A stretch of DNA of 64,000 bases, taken from Heracleum sosnowskyi (lineage: Eukaryota > Streptophyta > Magnoliopsida > Apiales > Apiaceae). A program made the translations under genes and the position numbers. Shown piece by piece: positions 47,712 to 59,685 of this stretch. Every line of letters starts with the position of its first letter. Position 1 is the first letter of the stretch. Under the pieces are notes generated by a model. The model ran no database searches and had not been told where the DNA came from. It saw only the letters and a list, made by a program, of their open reading frames with translations. The stretch covers positions 126,716,998 to 126,780,997 of the forward strand of contig CM061240.1 in the NCBI GenBank assembly GCA_030848705.1. Direction: 5' to 3'.

Positions 47712-50700
47712 ATGACAAACACACGAAGAACAGCTCGAGATAATCAAACTCATGAGGATCGCCCTATCACCTCTGAGGCTGATCAGCCACCGCCGACTAC
47801 TGGCACTGAAGGGGCGAATATCCCCGCCAACACTCAAGGACCGGAAATCCCGATTTCGGTTGAAGGGACGAATCCCCTGCAGATGATTATTCATGGATCT
47901 AATCCATAAGAGACCGTTCACCGGCAACCGATTACGACCGCTCCGCTACTCATGAATGCACCGAGGAGCCTTCAACTCCATACTACTGATCTCCCTCAAT
48001 ACGCGAATCAGACCTTGGGGATGCCAAGCTATGGCATGCCCCCTCGACCCATGGCGGGCGGTAGTGGAACTAATCCAATCTACCATGAGGCATATGTGCC
48101 CCCTTATATTCAAGGTCTGGGACCCTAAAATCGCCAGACCCCTTTCGTTCAGGATTACTCGGGCCCATACACCGAGGATGAGGGTTATACAACTGGGGAG
48201 GATGTCGCCCCAAGAAAGAGACGTTCTTCCCAGACCAATCGGGAACAACCCCAAACTACTAGGGAGAAACTTGCAGCCCATGAGGCAGAGACTGCAAGGC
48301 TCAAAAAACTCCTTGTTGAAGAAGAGGCCGCTCAATCTCGGGGCCGAACGATTGAAGGGATCCCGATAATCAACTTGGATCCACCGGCAAGAAGGACCAA
48401 GAGGGCCGAAGCCCCAAGGGGTGATCCTAGTATTCTGTTACCCCTAGGAGATCTTGATGATCCTACACCACCGTTTACTCAAGACATCATGAAAACAGCA
48501 ATATCCAGAAAATTTAAGATGCCTTCGATCAAAGCCTATGATGGAACGGGAGATCCCACAAATCATGTAAGGACCTTCTCCAATGCACTGCTGTTGCAGC
48601 CAACCAATGATGCGGTCAAGTGTAGGGCGTTTCCACAAACCTTGGCAGGCATGGCCCAACCCTGGTATAGCCGTCTTCCTCCCAACTCAATTGGGTCTTT
48701 CAAAGAACTAAGCAAAGCTTTTATCAATCAGTTCATTAGTGGAAGGGTGCATGAGAAAAGCTCTGCATCACTCATGGCAATCCATCAAGGAAAGAATGAA
48801 GCCCTAAGGGACTACCTCAATCGATTCACTCGAGAGGCTTTGAAAGTCCCAGACTTAGAGGACAGAGTGGCTATGATAGCCCTGCAACAAGGAACTACTG
48901 ATGACCACTTCAAAAGGTCGTTGGCTAAACATCCACCCGAGAGCATGCTGAAGCTCCAAGATAGAGCCGGAAAGTATATCAAGGCTGAAAAAAGCATGAG
49001 AAAGTATGAACCCACTGCTGGCGGTAGTGGAAACTCAAAGAAAAGAAAAGAAACTCAGGAGTACGACGTCAAGGAAAAGTTTCCCCGAACATCAAAGAAT
49101 TCTGACTCTCCACCCAAGAGAAATAACTTTGGGCCAAAGTTCACGGAGTATGCAAGATTGAATACTCCCAGGAGTCAAATTCTGATGGAGATAGCCAAGG
49201 AAGAAGATATCAAATGGCCAAAGCCAATGAGGGCTGATTTGTCCAAACAGAACCAAAATTAGTTTTGTCGGTTCCACAAGGAAGTCGGTCACGATACCGA
49301 TGATTGTAGGCAATTGAAAGATGAGATTGAGTTTCTGATACGAAGAGGAAAACTCAGAAAATTCACCAAGGATGGAAATCAAGGGAGTCAAAGAGGAAAC
49401 TATGAAAGGAAGGATTACGACAGAAGGGACAACGACCAAGATCGTAACCCTAAGCCCCGAGGGCCAGTTATCAACATGATATTCGGAGGACCAACTGCTG
49501 TTGGGTCTTCCCGAAACTCAAGAAAGGCTTATGCCCGAGAGGTAATGACTGTGGTTGGAGAAGCACCGAAGCGTGCCAGAACAGAAGTGTCAATAGGTTT
49601 TGACGATTCAGACTTGGAAGGGGTAAAGTTCCCCCATGATGATCCTCTTGTCATAGTACCTGTGATAGGAAACTCTGAAACAAAGAGAGTCCTGGTTGAC
49701 AATGGAGCTTCAGTGGATATCCTGTTCCACGATGCTTTTATCAAGATGGGTTACACTGATTCTCAGCTAACACCCTCAAATATGCCTATATACGGATTCA
49801 ACGGGGTGGAATCAAAAGTGGAAGGAACTATCCAACTTCCAATGACCATGGGGCAAGGGATGAATACGTCTACTCAGATGTTGAACTTCATAGTTATAAA
49901 AGCGACTTCAACCTACAATGCAATCCTGGGAAGGACTGGTCTTCATGCGTTCAAGGCTGTTGCCTCATCTTATCATCTAAAAATCAAATTCCCAACGAGG
50001 AATGGGATTGGTGAGGAACGAGGAGACCAAAAGATGGCTAGAAGCTGTTATGTAGCCGCATTGAGGCCTGATGGAATTGGGGGGCAGGTTCTCCCCATTG
50101 AAGACATGGACACTAGTGACAATGAGGACCGAAGAGGGAAACCAGCTGAGGATTTAATCCCAATTCCCTTAGTCCTGGGTGAACCAGAGAAGGTGACTTA
50201 TATTGGGGCACTACTGCCCGAACCATTGAAGAGCAAACTCACATCTTTTCTTCAAAAGAACAATGACGTTTTTGCCTGGACAGCGGCCGACATGCCAGGG
50301 ATTGATCCCCAATTGATATCTCACAAATTGAATGTGGATCCAGAAAGGAAGACAGTGAAGCAAAAGAAAAGAAATTTTGCTCCAGAGAGGCTTGAAGCCA
50401 TTAAGCAAGAAGTGAATAAGCTTTTGGAAGCTGGGTTCATTGAGGAAATCCAATTCCCAGAATGGTTAGCTAACCCGTGATGGTCAAAAAAGCTAACGGG
50501 AAGTGGAGAATGTTCGTCGACTTCACTGACTTGAATGATGCATGTCCTAAGGATTGTTTTCCCTTACCAAGTATTGATGCTCTAATAGATGCCACTGTTG
50601 GGCATGAGATGCTAAGTTTCATGGATGGCTTCAGTTAGGGCCGGCAATTTCGGGTTGCGGGTCGGGTTCGGGTCGGGTTGACAGACCCGGGTCATAAATT

Positions 50701-53700
50701 TGACCCAACCCGAACCCGACCCGAAATTTTAATGGGTCAGAATACTCAACCCGAACCCAACCCGAAAATTTATGAGTAACCCGAACCCAACCCAAACCCA
50801 ACCCGAAATAATAATTATTTATTTAATAAATATAAATTATATATTATATATTATAAATAATAAATAAATTATATTTTGATAATATAAATTAATTTTAATA
50901 TTATTGAATTAGAATATGTATTAATTTAAATTAGAAATAATACAAAATTAATATAAAATATATGTATTTTCAGAATATATTTCATTTTATATTATATAAA
51001 TATTATTTCGGGTAATTTCGGGTAAGTTTCGGGTAACCCGAAATTAACCCGAAAATGACCCGAATTTTTTGGGTCAGTTTTGGGTCAACCCGAAATCAAC
51101 CCGAACCCGAAAAACTCCAACCTGAATTCGTACTCTTCGGGTCGAATTCGTGTCGGGTTGTCGGGTCATGTCTGATTTTGCCACCCCTAGCTTCAGTGGA
51201 TATAATCAAATCAAGATGCACAAAGATGACATCGCCAAGGTATCATTCATCACTGACTTTGGTGTCTTCTGTTTCTTAGTCATGGCTTTTGGACTTAAGA
51301 ATGCAGGAGCGACCTATCAAAGGTTGGTAAACAAAATCTTTGAGCACCTAATTGGAAAAACCATAGAGGTCTACGTAGATGACATGTTAGTCAAAAGCCT
51401 CGATAAGGCCGATCGCATTGAGCACCTCCGAGAGGCATTCGAAGTGCTGAGGCACCACAAGATGATGTTGAATCCAGCTAAGTGTGCCTTTGGTGTAGGC
51501 TCGGGAAAGTTTTTAGGCCTAATGGTTTCCAAGAGAGGAATCGAGGCCAATCCCGACAAAATCAAAGCAATTCTAGACATGGAGCCACCACGGACTGTCA
51601 AAGATGTCCAGAAATTAACGGGAAGAGTGGCAGCATTGGGAAGATTCATCTCCAAGTCAGGAGAGAAGTGTTTACCCTTCTTTAAAGCACTCAAGAAAGT
51701 AAAAAATTTTGAATGGACAACTGAAAGCCAAGAGGCCTTTGAGGCCCTGAAGAAATACATGGCTGAGCCACCACTATTGGCCAAACCAAAACCAGGAGAG
51801 GTTCTTTATCTATACTTGGCAGTATCCAACACTGCCCTGGGAGCTGTTTTGGTAAAAGAAGAGTTAAAGGTTCAGAAACCCATCTACTACGTGAGCAAGA
51901 TCCTACACGGGGCGGAAATAAACTACTCTACCATAGAGAAGTTTTCCTTAGCCTTGATAATGGCCTCAAGAAAGCTACGCCCGTACTTCCAGGCTCACAA
52001 GATAGAGGTCTTGACTGATCAACCTCTAAGAAACATCTTGCATAGCCCTCAAGTTAGTGGAAGATTGATCAAATGGGCCATTGAATTGGGCGAATTCGAT
52101 ATCAAGTATAAGCCGCGAACAGCCATAAAAGCTCAAGCACTTGCTGACTTCATGGTTGAATGTACCATTGACAACCAAGAAGTCGGGGGGCAGGAAGCAA
52201 TAATGGAAGACAAGGAAGCTAAAGACATAATCTCCAAAGAATGTTGGGTGCTCTATTTTGATGGAGCATCAAAAACAAAATCAAGTGGATCCGGTTTAGT
52301 GCTACAAAGTCCTGATGGATTCATCATAGAGTATGCACTAAAACTTGACTTCCCAACGACAAACAATGAGGCTGAGTATGAAGCTCTGATAGCTGGTTTA
52401 GGGCTGGCTGGAGCCCTGAGGGTCAAAACTCTGAAAGTATGTGGAGATTCGAGGCTAGTGGTTTCCCAAGTGAATGGGGAATTTGAGGCCAGAGATGAAG
52501 TCATGGCCAAGTACTTGAAACTTGTCAAGGCCATCATGACTCAGTTCGACGAATGCTATGTAGAGCACATCCCAATGGAAGAAAACGTGAAGGCTGATGC
52601 CTTGTCTAAGTTTGCTTCTTCCGAAATCGAAAACTATGCAGGGAGTGTATACTTCCAAGTCCTGAGGACCCCAAGCATCAACGGAAAGTTGGTAGCACCC
52701 ATTGATGTTGCTAGTTGTTGGATAGATCCCATCAAGGCTCATCTGGAAACTGGGTGGTTACCCAATGACACTTCAGAAGCACGAAAGCTATACGTTAGAG
52801 CACTAAGGTATACCCTGATTGAGGGAATCCTATACAAAAAGTCTTTCATCATTCCATATCTGAAATGTTTGAGACCTCAAGAGGCAGAATTAGCCCTGAA
52901 GGAAGTACATGATGGAATTTGTGGGCAGCATTTGGGAGGCAGAGCCCTTGCCCATAAAATCACTCATATAGGTTTCTATTGGCCAAGCATACTTGCTGAT
53001 GATAAAAGCTATGTGAAGAAATGTGAACGGTGCCAGAAACATGCACCAGTGGTTAGGCAACCACCAGAGATGATGACATCCATTAACTCACCTATCCCCT
53101 TTTCTATGTGGGGAATGGATATACTTGGGCCATTTCCTATGGCAAGTGCTCAAAGAAAGTTCTTGATAGTAGCAATTGACTACTTCACCAAGTGGATTGA
53201 GGCTAAGCCATTAGCCAAGATAACCACCAAGCAAGTAATGCAATTCTTCTGGGAAAATGTGATATGCAGATATGGAATTCCACGAGTCCTGGTCACGGAC
53301 AATGGAACTCAGTTTAACAACGATGAGTTCAAGAAGTATTGTGATGAGAACGATTTCAAGTTGCGCTTCACTTCTGTTGCCCATCCTCAAGCAAATGGGC
53401 AAGCTGAGGTTGCAAATCGAATTATCCTGGATGGACTAAAGAAAAGAGTTGAACGCTCCAGAAACACTTGGGTAGACGAATTACTCCCCATACTTTGGGC
53501 ATATCGTACTACTTGTAAAGTCACCACCGGGGCAACTCCATTTCTATTGGCTTATGGAGCAGAGGCAGTGGTCCCGGTGGAGATTACTCACACCTCCCCA
53601 AGAGTTGAGGCTTATGAACCAGAAGAAAATGAAGAAGGCTTGAGGCTAGCTTTGGATCTAATTGACGAAGTTAGAGATGAAGCAAACGCCAAGATAGTTG

Positions 53701-53951
53701 AACATCAAAAGAAAGCCTCTTTCTACTACAACCTAAGGGTTAAAGAAAGGTTTTTTCGTCAAGGAGACTTGGTTCTCAGAAAGATTGAAGCATCCGGAGT
53801 TGGACAAAAAGGGAAGTTGGCCCCAAATTGGGAAGGACCATATCGCGTCAAGAACGTATTTGGTCGAGGCTCGTACAAACTAGAAACCCTTGAAGGGCAT
53901 GAGGTACCAAGGACTTGGCATGCCTCCAATCTGAAAATTTATTATGTTTAA
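47712..53951 (+). pseudogene. gypsy gag-pro-pol polyprotein, inactivated
   Basis: One frame runs from MTNTRRTARDNQ at 47,712. Gag core lies at about 48,490-49,020 (PWYSRLPPNSIGSF, LRDYLNRFTREAL), then a Cys/His motif (CRFHKEVGHDTDDC), protease (VLVDNGASVDIL), reverse transcriptase (YVDD), a first RNase H, a second archaeal-type RNase H (LYFDGASKTKSSGSG, NNEAEYEALIAGL), and integrase with its zinc-binding H/C pairs and DDE region (DNGTQF, NGQAEVANR), ending at 53,951. Lesions: in-frame stops at 47,907, 48,126 and 49,260, a one-base loss near 50,476, and the MITE at 50,636-51,189 between the two halves of the reverse transcriptase. The open frame downstream of the MITE (51,198-53,951) is uninterrupted. 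Confidence 0.92.
50636..51189. mobile_element. hAT-type MITE (554 bp) inserted in the reverse transcriptase
   Basis: Ends TAGGGCCGGCAATTTCGG and, read inward from the right, TAGGGGTGGCAAAATCAG. It is flanked by a perfect 8-bp target duplication GCTTCAGT (50,628-50,635 and 51,190-51,197). Both subterminal parts are packed with GGGTCGGGTTCGGG / CCCGAACCCGACCC motifs, like the hAT remnant at 28,018. The middle is AT-rich and non-coding. The insertion site cuts a conserved reverse-transcriptase block between two codons' neighbourhoods, so the host element was already dead or died then. Confidence 0.95.
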
Positions 53952-54265
53952 GGTGTTTCCTAAGAGGACTCACTACTAGAAATAAGGTTCAATGAAACCA
54001 ACCCAAGTTTTAAACTGGGGTACTATGTAAGGGTTGATCCCATTTTCAAGTTATGAATAAATTCAGCATTTTCATGTTTTAAAGCTTATCTACTATGGGT
54101 GTTCACAAACATTCAAGAAGCAAGAAAAACAACACAAGCCATGAATGGCCACAAGATATAAATAAGGCTGGATAAAAACTTAAATAGAAAAGTTAAGTTA
54201 AGCCCGTAGGCTGAAAGTACATAAACAAAAGTACAAGCCATGAATGGCCATAAGTAAAACTACAT

Positions 54266-56110
54266 CTAAGCAGCCTTGTCTATGGCCTCCTCCTCCTCCT
54301 CCTCTTCCTCTATAGAGTGAAGGGCAGCATCATCAGCCCCGGAAGTCTGACCAGGTGGAGAAGTGTGATCCAGGTCTAAGATCATGTCATCCTCCTCCAT
54401 CTCGTCCTCTCCAGCCAAAGCCAACTCCAAAGGAGTAGGAAGGTGAGGGCTTGGAAAATCAGAAATAAGGAGAGATCCAGGCATCTTCTCCAAAACAGAA
54501 GAAAGAGCGTCATCCCATCCCTTAGTATACTGAACTGGGAAGAGGAGCTCGTCATGCTTATCAATCAAGTCCTCGTACTCCTTAGAGTCGAGGTACTCGT
54601 CGATAAAGTCATCCTTGCCCTTCCTCAAAGACACCAGCTCAGCTTGGGAGTCAGCCAACTCCTTCTCCTTCCTGGCCAAGGTGGCCTTCAGTGTGCCCAC
54701 CTCCTCTAGGGCTTTCTCAAACTTGCCTTGGTTGGCCTCAGAAGATGAGCGCCAAGCCTTGGCTTGAAAGAGAGCCCCTTGGTAGTTGGCATTAACCTAC
54801 AAGCAAGTTACAAGTCAAATACTTAAACTTGAAATACATTATTAACTGCAAAGAAAAAAGAAGAGGAGAAATACTTACAGCAGCCATAGCTTGGGATCCA
54901 GCATGCTCCACCCCCTCAATGGTGGAGTTGGAGACGAAATCCTTGTAATCACAAGGAGTCAGAGAGTGATAAGACCACTCCACAGCGTGCTTGGACACTC
55001 CCACCATAGTGTCCTTCTTCCTGAGACCCCAGTTGGGGCGCCAAACTGAGCTTTTAGCCGAGGCAGGACCCTCAGCATCCTCAGTAAGGTCCACATGGGG
55101 CCTTATAAAAGCAATAGCACTGGAGGCACGAGGGTCCTTCCCTGCCAAGCGTGCCCTCTTCATCCTTGATGTCTCCCCATCTTCGGGCTCGTTGGTCTTA
55201 TTAATAAAGACCGCAGCTGTAAAGAAACACAAGGAAAGAAACAATTGGTATAAGACAATCTCAAATAAACAAAGAAAAATATGAGGTGAGAATTACCCTT
55301 ATCAGAAACATTTGAAAGTCCCAAGGACTTAAGCTGGAACTCATCCAGGAGCACCCAAGCCATTGTGGCGTAGTTGTCCTTTGTAAGCTCAGCATATGCA
55401 TGGGCCTCTTCATCATTCAGGATGATGTCACTAGGGCTACCATCTGAAACCCTACTAAACGAGCTACGGAAAAGGGAGCCCCAATCCCCTCCTTCCCAAA
55501 TCAAGTACATAAACTCTTCCTTCCATTTGAGGTTATTGTCAGGAATGGATTTGGGGTGAAATATTGGAGGAGTGGAAGGTCGATGGTTGATATAAACCCA
55601 ACCCAAAGAAAGGGCTGAGCTATTCTTAAACTGAAAGATTCTTCTAAACAAAGCTACTAACAATGGAAATTTGTTCTTCAAGCAAATAACAAGAAAACAC
55701 ATAATAATTCTCCAGGCGTTTGGAGGAAGTTGGCAAGGGTGAATCCCAACATCAGCCAAAAGCCTGGGAATAAACTCATGGAAAGGGAACCTAAGTCCCG
55801 CGACAATGGCATCCTTGTAAATGCAGAGTGCATTAGGACGCCAATGGCAAGAACGGTCCCCTGGGCCAGCTGGGACTAATCTATAGGGGGACTTAATCCT
55901 ATACATTTTGTTATAGTCCCTAATTAAATCGATTTCATGGAATTTATTACTACAGTCGAATGAATCTAAATGCGAAACAGAAGGGTATTCATCACTACGT
56001 TCTAAAATCATATCTTGAAGTGACATATGAGAAGAACGAATGATGATACCTCTCTTAGAAGCTTTGTTCATTCTTTGAAGATGTTGAGCAGCTTTGTCAG
56101 ACATCTTCAA
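54266..56110 (-). CDS. Antisense gene (aORF) of the Tat-type gypsy element
   Basis: Three minus-strand exons, 56110-55297, 55216-54879 and 54796-54266, fit GT-AG rules and give 560 residues with no stop or frameshift. The first exon contains the 'putative gypsy type transposon' domain (Pfam Transposase_28 type): RFPFHEFIPRLLADVGIHPC, QLPPNAWRIIMCFLV and SLGWVYINHR. The second exon is basic then neutral. The third holds a coiled coil (TLKATLARKEKELADSQAEL) and an acidic Glu-rich C-terminus. Grande-type elements are known to carry such a gene opposite to gag-pol; its function is unknown. Its intactness beside ruined gag-pol is notable. The start is the first Met of the frame; a second Met two codons later is possible. 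Confidence 0.85.
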
Positions 56111-56639
56111 ATCTTCAAACGTTCAAGAGAAATCCCAGAAAAATCTCCAGAAAAATCTTCAAATCTTCAAAACTTCAAAGAAATTCCCAGAAAATCTTCA
56201 AAGAAACCCAGAAATCTTCAAGGGATGAAGGTGAAAACCCAGAAATCTTCAAGGGATGAAGATTGATCCCAGAAAAACAAGAACACCACCGTACAAAAGC
56301 TCGCCGGGAATCGCCTTACCACGGAGTAAGAAGAGAGAAAAACTAAAGATACTAGAGAGAAATTTTAGAAAGTTGGAAGTAAGAAATGAGAAATGAATAG
56401 AAATCTCACTCTTTTATAATAGAGATGACTGGAAACCCTATCGGTTAAGGAAGGGCAACCGCCTATAGCCAATAAGGCCCATAAAATCCATTTATGGATT
56501 ACAAAGGCAAAAGCCCAAATAAATAAAGTCTCAGGCAAAATCGAAGCCCAAATCAAATAAGGCCCAAGGCTGGAAAGATTTAAGTCCAAATTAAAATGGA
56601 CTAGTTAAGGCCCAAGAAAAAGAATGAATCTTGGAATAA

Positions 56640-57610
56640 AACCAAGGCAAAAACAAAAATCTGAGATCGAAAAGAACTTGGGCTGAACTCGTACGACCCA
56701 TGTCGAAAATACATGAGAAAACAAGGTCATATCCAACGACCTCGCTCCCAAACAAAGCGAAAAAATTAAAGATTTAAGGTCAAAAAACCTTAAATCGAGG
56801 TCGTAAGACCCAAGTCGAAAATACACGAGGATTTGAGGTCGTATCCATCGACTTCGCACCGAAAAACAATGCACGAAAATTATAAAGATGAGGTCGAAAA
56901 GACCTTTGATTGAGCTCGAAGGTTCGAAGTCGAAAAAGACTTTGAAAATGAGGACAAAGCATTCGATTTCACGCCAAAAACGAAGTCGAAGAGACACGGG
57001 GTTGAGATCGAACAAACGAGATCGAAAATACATTGGAAATCGAGGTCGCGTTGTTCGACCTCGCACCAAAATAAAACCCAAGGAATCATAAAATCCTGGT
57101 CGAAAATGACTAGGAAATCCTGGTCGAAAATATATGGAATCAAGGTCGTCACATCGAGGTCGAAAATGGCTTGTGGATCGAAGTCGACAGCTTCGACCTC
57201 ACAACCAATCGAGGTCGAGGAGACCCATATTCCTGGTCGAACGATCCTGGTCGAAAATGACCAGGAATTTGAGGTCGAAACAGACGACCTGGGACCAAAA
57301 TCGAGGTCGAAAAAGGGGGAAATCCTGGTCGAACGATCCTGGTCGAAAATGACCAGGAAATTGAGGTCGAAACAGACGACCTGGGACCATTCCTGGTCGA
57401 ATTTGAGGTCGAGAAAAGGCAAAGTCCTGGTCGAATGATCCTAGTCGAAAATGACTAGGAATTCCTGGTCGAAACCTTCGACCTGGGACCATTCCTGGTC
57501 GAATTCCTGGTCGAAATTGTACTGTTTCCAGGTCGAATTCCTGGTCGAAATTGTACTGTTTCCTGGTCAATTTCCTGGTCAAAATGACCTAATTTGAGGT
57601 CGAAAATGCC
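56640..57610. repeat. Tandem and hairpin repeats in the 3' region of the gypsy element
   Basis: GAGGTCGAAA, CCTGGTCGAA and their complements recur dozens of times. From about 57,230 a unit of roughly 92-102 bp is repeated at about 57,232, 57,324 and 57,426, containing the hairpin CCTGGTCGAAAATGACCAGG and GACCTGGGACCA. A 34-bp unit follows twice at about 57,495-57,565. Tat-lineage elements are known for variable tandem repeats in this 3' position. The many open frames on both strands here come from the repeats and are not genes. Confidence 0.88.
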
Positions 57611-57693
57611 CTTAAAAATGGAAAAGTTTGGAAAAATACGCTAAAACTTCTACGAAAACCCCGAGGAGATTTTCCCAGAAGTTGGGGGGCAAA

Positions 57694-57843
57694 TGATATG
57701 GTCAGAAAAGTAATTATAGAAATATAATTGACGGTCCAATGAAAAGGCTTGATATTTAATGCCCAAATCCCTAATTATTCATTAATTTCGTAATTAATGA
57801 ATAGAGAAAATATACAGCTCATAAAAAGAGTCCGAATTATGAC
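57694..57843 (+). repeat. Truncated 3' LTR of the gypsy element
   Basis: About 150 bp matching the start of the 5' LTR, beginning TGATATGGTCAG directly after the polypurine tract. It contains an insertion of about 9 bp (AGAAAATAT) absent from the 5' LTR and breaks off at GAATTATGA, where Helitron C sequence resumes. Confidence 0.9.
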
Positions 57844-57902
57844 AACATACCATACCGACCAACCAAACTTTTAATGTTTCGTCTATTATATAATAGTATT
57901 GA
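57842..57902 (-). mobile_element. Helitron-like copy C, 5' end
   Basis: On the minus strand it begins TCAATACTATTATATAATAG, identical to the 5' end of copy B, preceded by A, and runs only about 60 bp until the truncated LTR. It is the other half of the copy at 46,470-47,193; roughly 150-200 bp of Helitron seem lost at the junction. Confidence 0.78.
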
Positions 57903-58285
57903 TATGACGAAACTCTCTGTCTCTACTCTATAGTTCATTTTGTTTTATTTTTCTTCGATTTATTTTTTGACAAGAAAATTTTATTGATTTTCGTATTCAC
58001 CTTCCAGAAAATGAAATAGATATATACCATATAAAAGATACCCATTCATATAGTTACGTATTTAACACATCACATAATCATATAGTGAATTTTTTGGGGA
58101 AAATTTTAAAGCTATATTATTTTTCTTTGTTTTACATCTTGAAAGTATTTTATTCGGTATATATACAGAGAGAGAAGATGGTTCGAGGAACTCATTTATT
58201 TTGAGTAACCTAGTAACCCTTCCTCAGTGGCCAATTTAGAACAACTTAGACGTGATGATCATCCCACGTTCAAACATGGTGTAAG

Positions 58286-58860
58286 CAGAGTTCTAAAAGT
58301 CGGCGATTAATCGGGATTAATCGCCGATTAATCGCTAGACGGCGGGCCACCGAACTGATTAAGTGAAAATCGGTCAATTAATCGTTTTTTCATAAAAACG
58401 GTCAAAAATCGGTTGAATCGGTCAAAAATCGAATTAATCGGTCAAAAATCGGGCTTATTATTAAAAAATATTAAAAAATAGTTAAAGTTTAAAAAAAAAT
58501 ATTTAAAAGGTAGAAACTTGATTAAACAATAGGAAAAACATTATTTTTGTACATATAATTATAATTTTAGATGCCTAAATCGTAAATTCTCTTAAGTTTT
58601 CCTCTTAAATTGATATCTAATTGAAAAGTTAAACCTTCAAAATTTTATTTATTACAATTATATAATATTTTTAACATATTTGCATAAATATATGATAATA
58701 ACATATGTTTAGTTGAAATAAAAAAACAATTTTATAATTGTAAATAAAAAATATTATTAAATTTATTCCGATTAATGATCAGATTAATCCCCGATTACCT
58801 GATTAATCCCTGGATGGTGCCTTCACCGATTAACTCTGATTCCCGCTTTTTACAACATTG
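58286..58860. mobile_element. hAT-type MITE (575 bp)
   Basis: Ends CAGAGTTCTAAAAGTCGG and, read inward from the right, CAATGTTGTAAAAAGCGGG, flanked by a perfect 8-bp duplication GGTGTAAG (58,278-58,285 and 58,861-58,868). Inside, near the left end, CGATTAATCG-type motifs are repeated about eight times; similar motifs recur near the right end. The interior has no coding sequence. Confidence 0.92.
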
Positions 58861-58868
58861 GGTGTAAG

Positions 58869-59498
58869 ACCTAACAATTATTATATGATTTAATTTAATA
58901 TAGTCAATCGTGTGTTATTAATTTTTATTAATTTTAATAAATACCGGGTTGTTATATGTAATGTATGTTCATGTACTGTATGATCGATCCATGTACTGTA
59001 TAATTTTTTTTTTCTGTATTTCTCAATTTTACATTTTCACATATAGAACATATAATATTGTATATATAAGTTAATATCTTATTGTGAACAAAATACAATA
59101 TTTTAAATATAAAACATAATTAATTTTATAGTTTTATTCTACAAAATCTCTATATTACGTGTACTGTAATTATTTTTCAATTTTATATAACTCGTGTTCT
59201 GTATTTTAGAATTACAAATTTATATTATTTTATGTTTCATCATATATTTTTACATAATATATTTATTTTTCAAGACAATAGTGGCATGACATTTTTTTAT
59301 ACAGAACATGAGATTCATTTTGCAAGACGTTTTAATTTGTTGTAGTTATACAAATATATTTTATACTACAAATTGTTTTTGAAATAAATCTGATTTGTGA
59401 ATTTTGACATGTAACTATTTGTGCTTAACAGTCTCATAGTCACGTGTTCTAGGTAATCTGGTGGCTAGAATTGAAAGTTACTTGGTTAGTCGATTAAG

Positions 59499-59501
<3 letters not shown>
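58869..59501. other. AT-rich spacer, no gene
   Basis: Very AT-rich sequence between a MITE and a TA microsatellite. It has repeated words such as ATGTACTGTAT near 58,972 and 58,990. Nothing coding is seen. Confidence 0.5.

Positions 59502-59554
<53 letters not shown>
59502..59554. repeat. (TA)n microsatellite
   Basis: About 26 uninterrupted AT dinucleotides. Such tracts are prone to length variation and to assembly error. Confidence 0.95.
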
Positions 59555-59555
<1 letters not shown>

Positions 59556-59685
59556 CTATATCCCGATCAATTAATATACAATTACTTGGAATTTAATTCA
59601 TTAATTGAAATTATTTATCAAGTATTTATTGATCCCGACATAGTTCCAATAATATTTTGTAATTAATTATTTGTATATAATAATA

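Larger units (their letters stand above)
47194..57843 (+). mobile_element. Ty3/gypsy retrotransposon of the Tat (Grande/Retand/Ogre) type
   Basis: A 5' LTR of 485 bp (47,194-47,678), a primer-binding region TGGCGCCGTCTGTGGGAA, gag-pol in one frame, an antisense gene, tandem repeats, a polypurine tract (GTTGGGGGGCAAA) and the first 150 bp of the 3' LTR (57,694-57,843). A second, archaeal-type RNase H domain and the antisense gene point to the Tat lineage. It lies inside Helitron copy C. Several stops, a frameshift and a 554-bp MITE have inactivated gag-pol, and a deletion removed most of the 3' LTR together with part of the Helitron. Confidence 0.93.

Noticed and set aside
47956..48369. 137-codon frame overlapping gag
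   Set aside because: Shadow of the gag frame, which reads through the same region with retroelement-like sequence.
51150..51189. Start codon at 51,150 for the 933-codon gypsy frame
   Set aside because: That ATG and the first codons lie in the MITE; the true reverse-transcriptase sequence resumes after 51,189.
56888..57582. Several open frames of 60-180 codons on both strands
   Set aside because: All lie in the hairpin and tandem repeats of the gypsy 3' region and have low-complexity, mutually mirrored translations.
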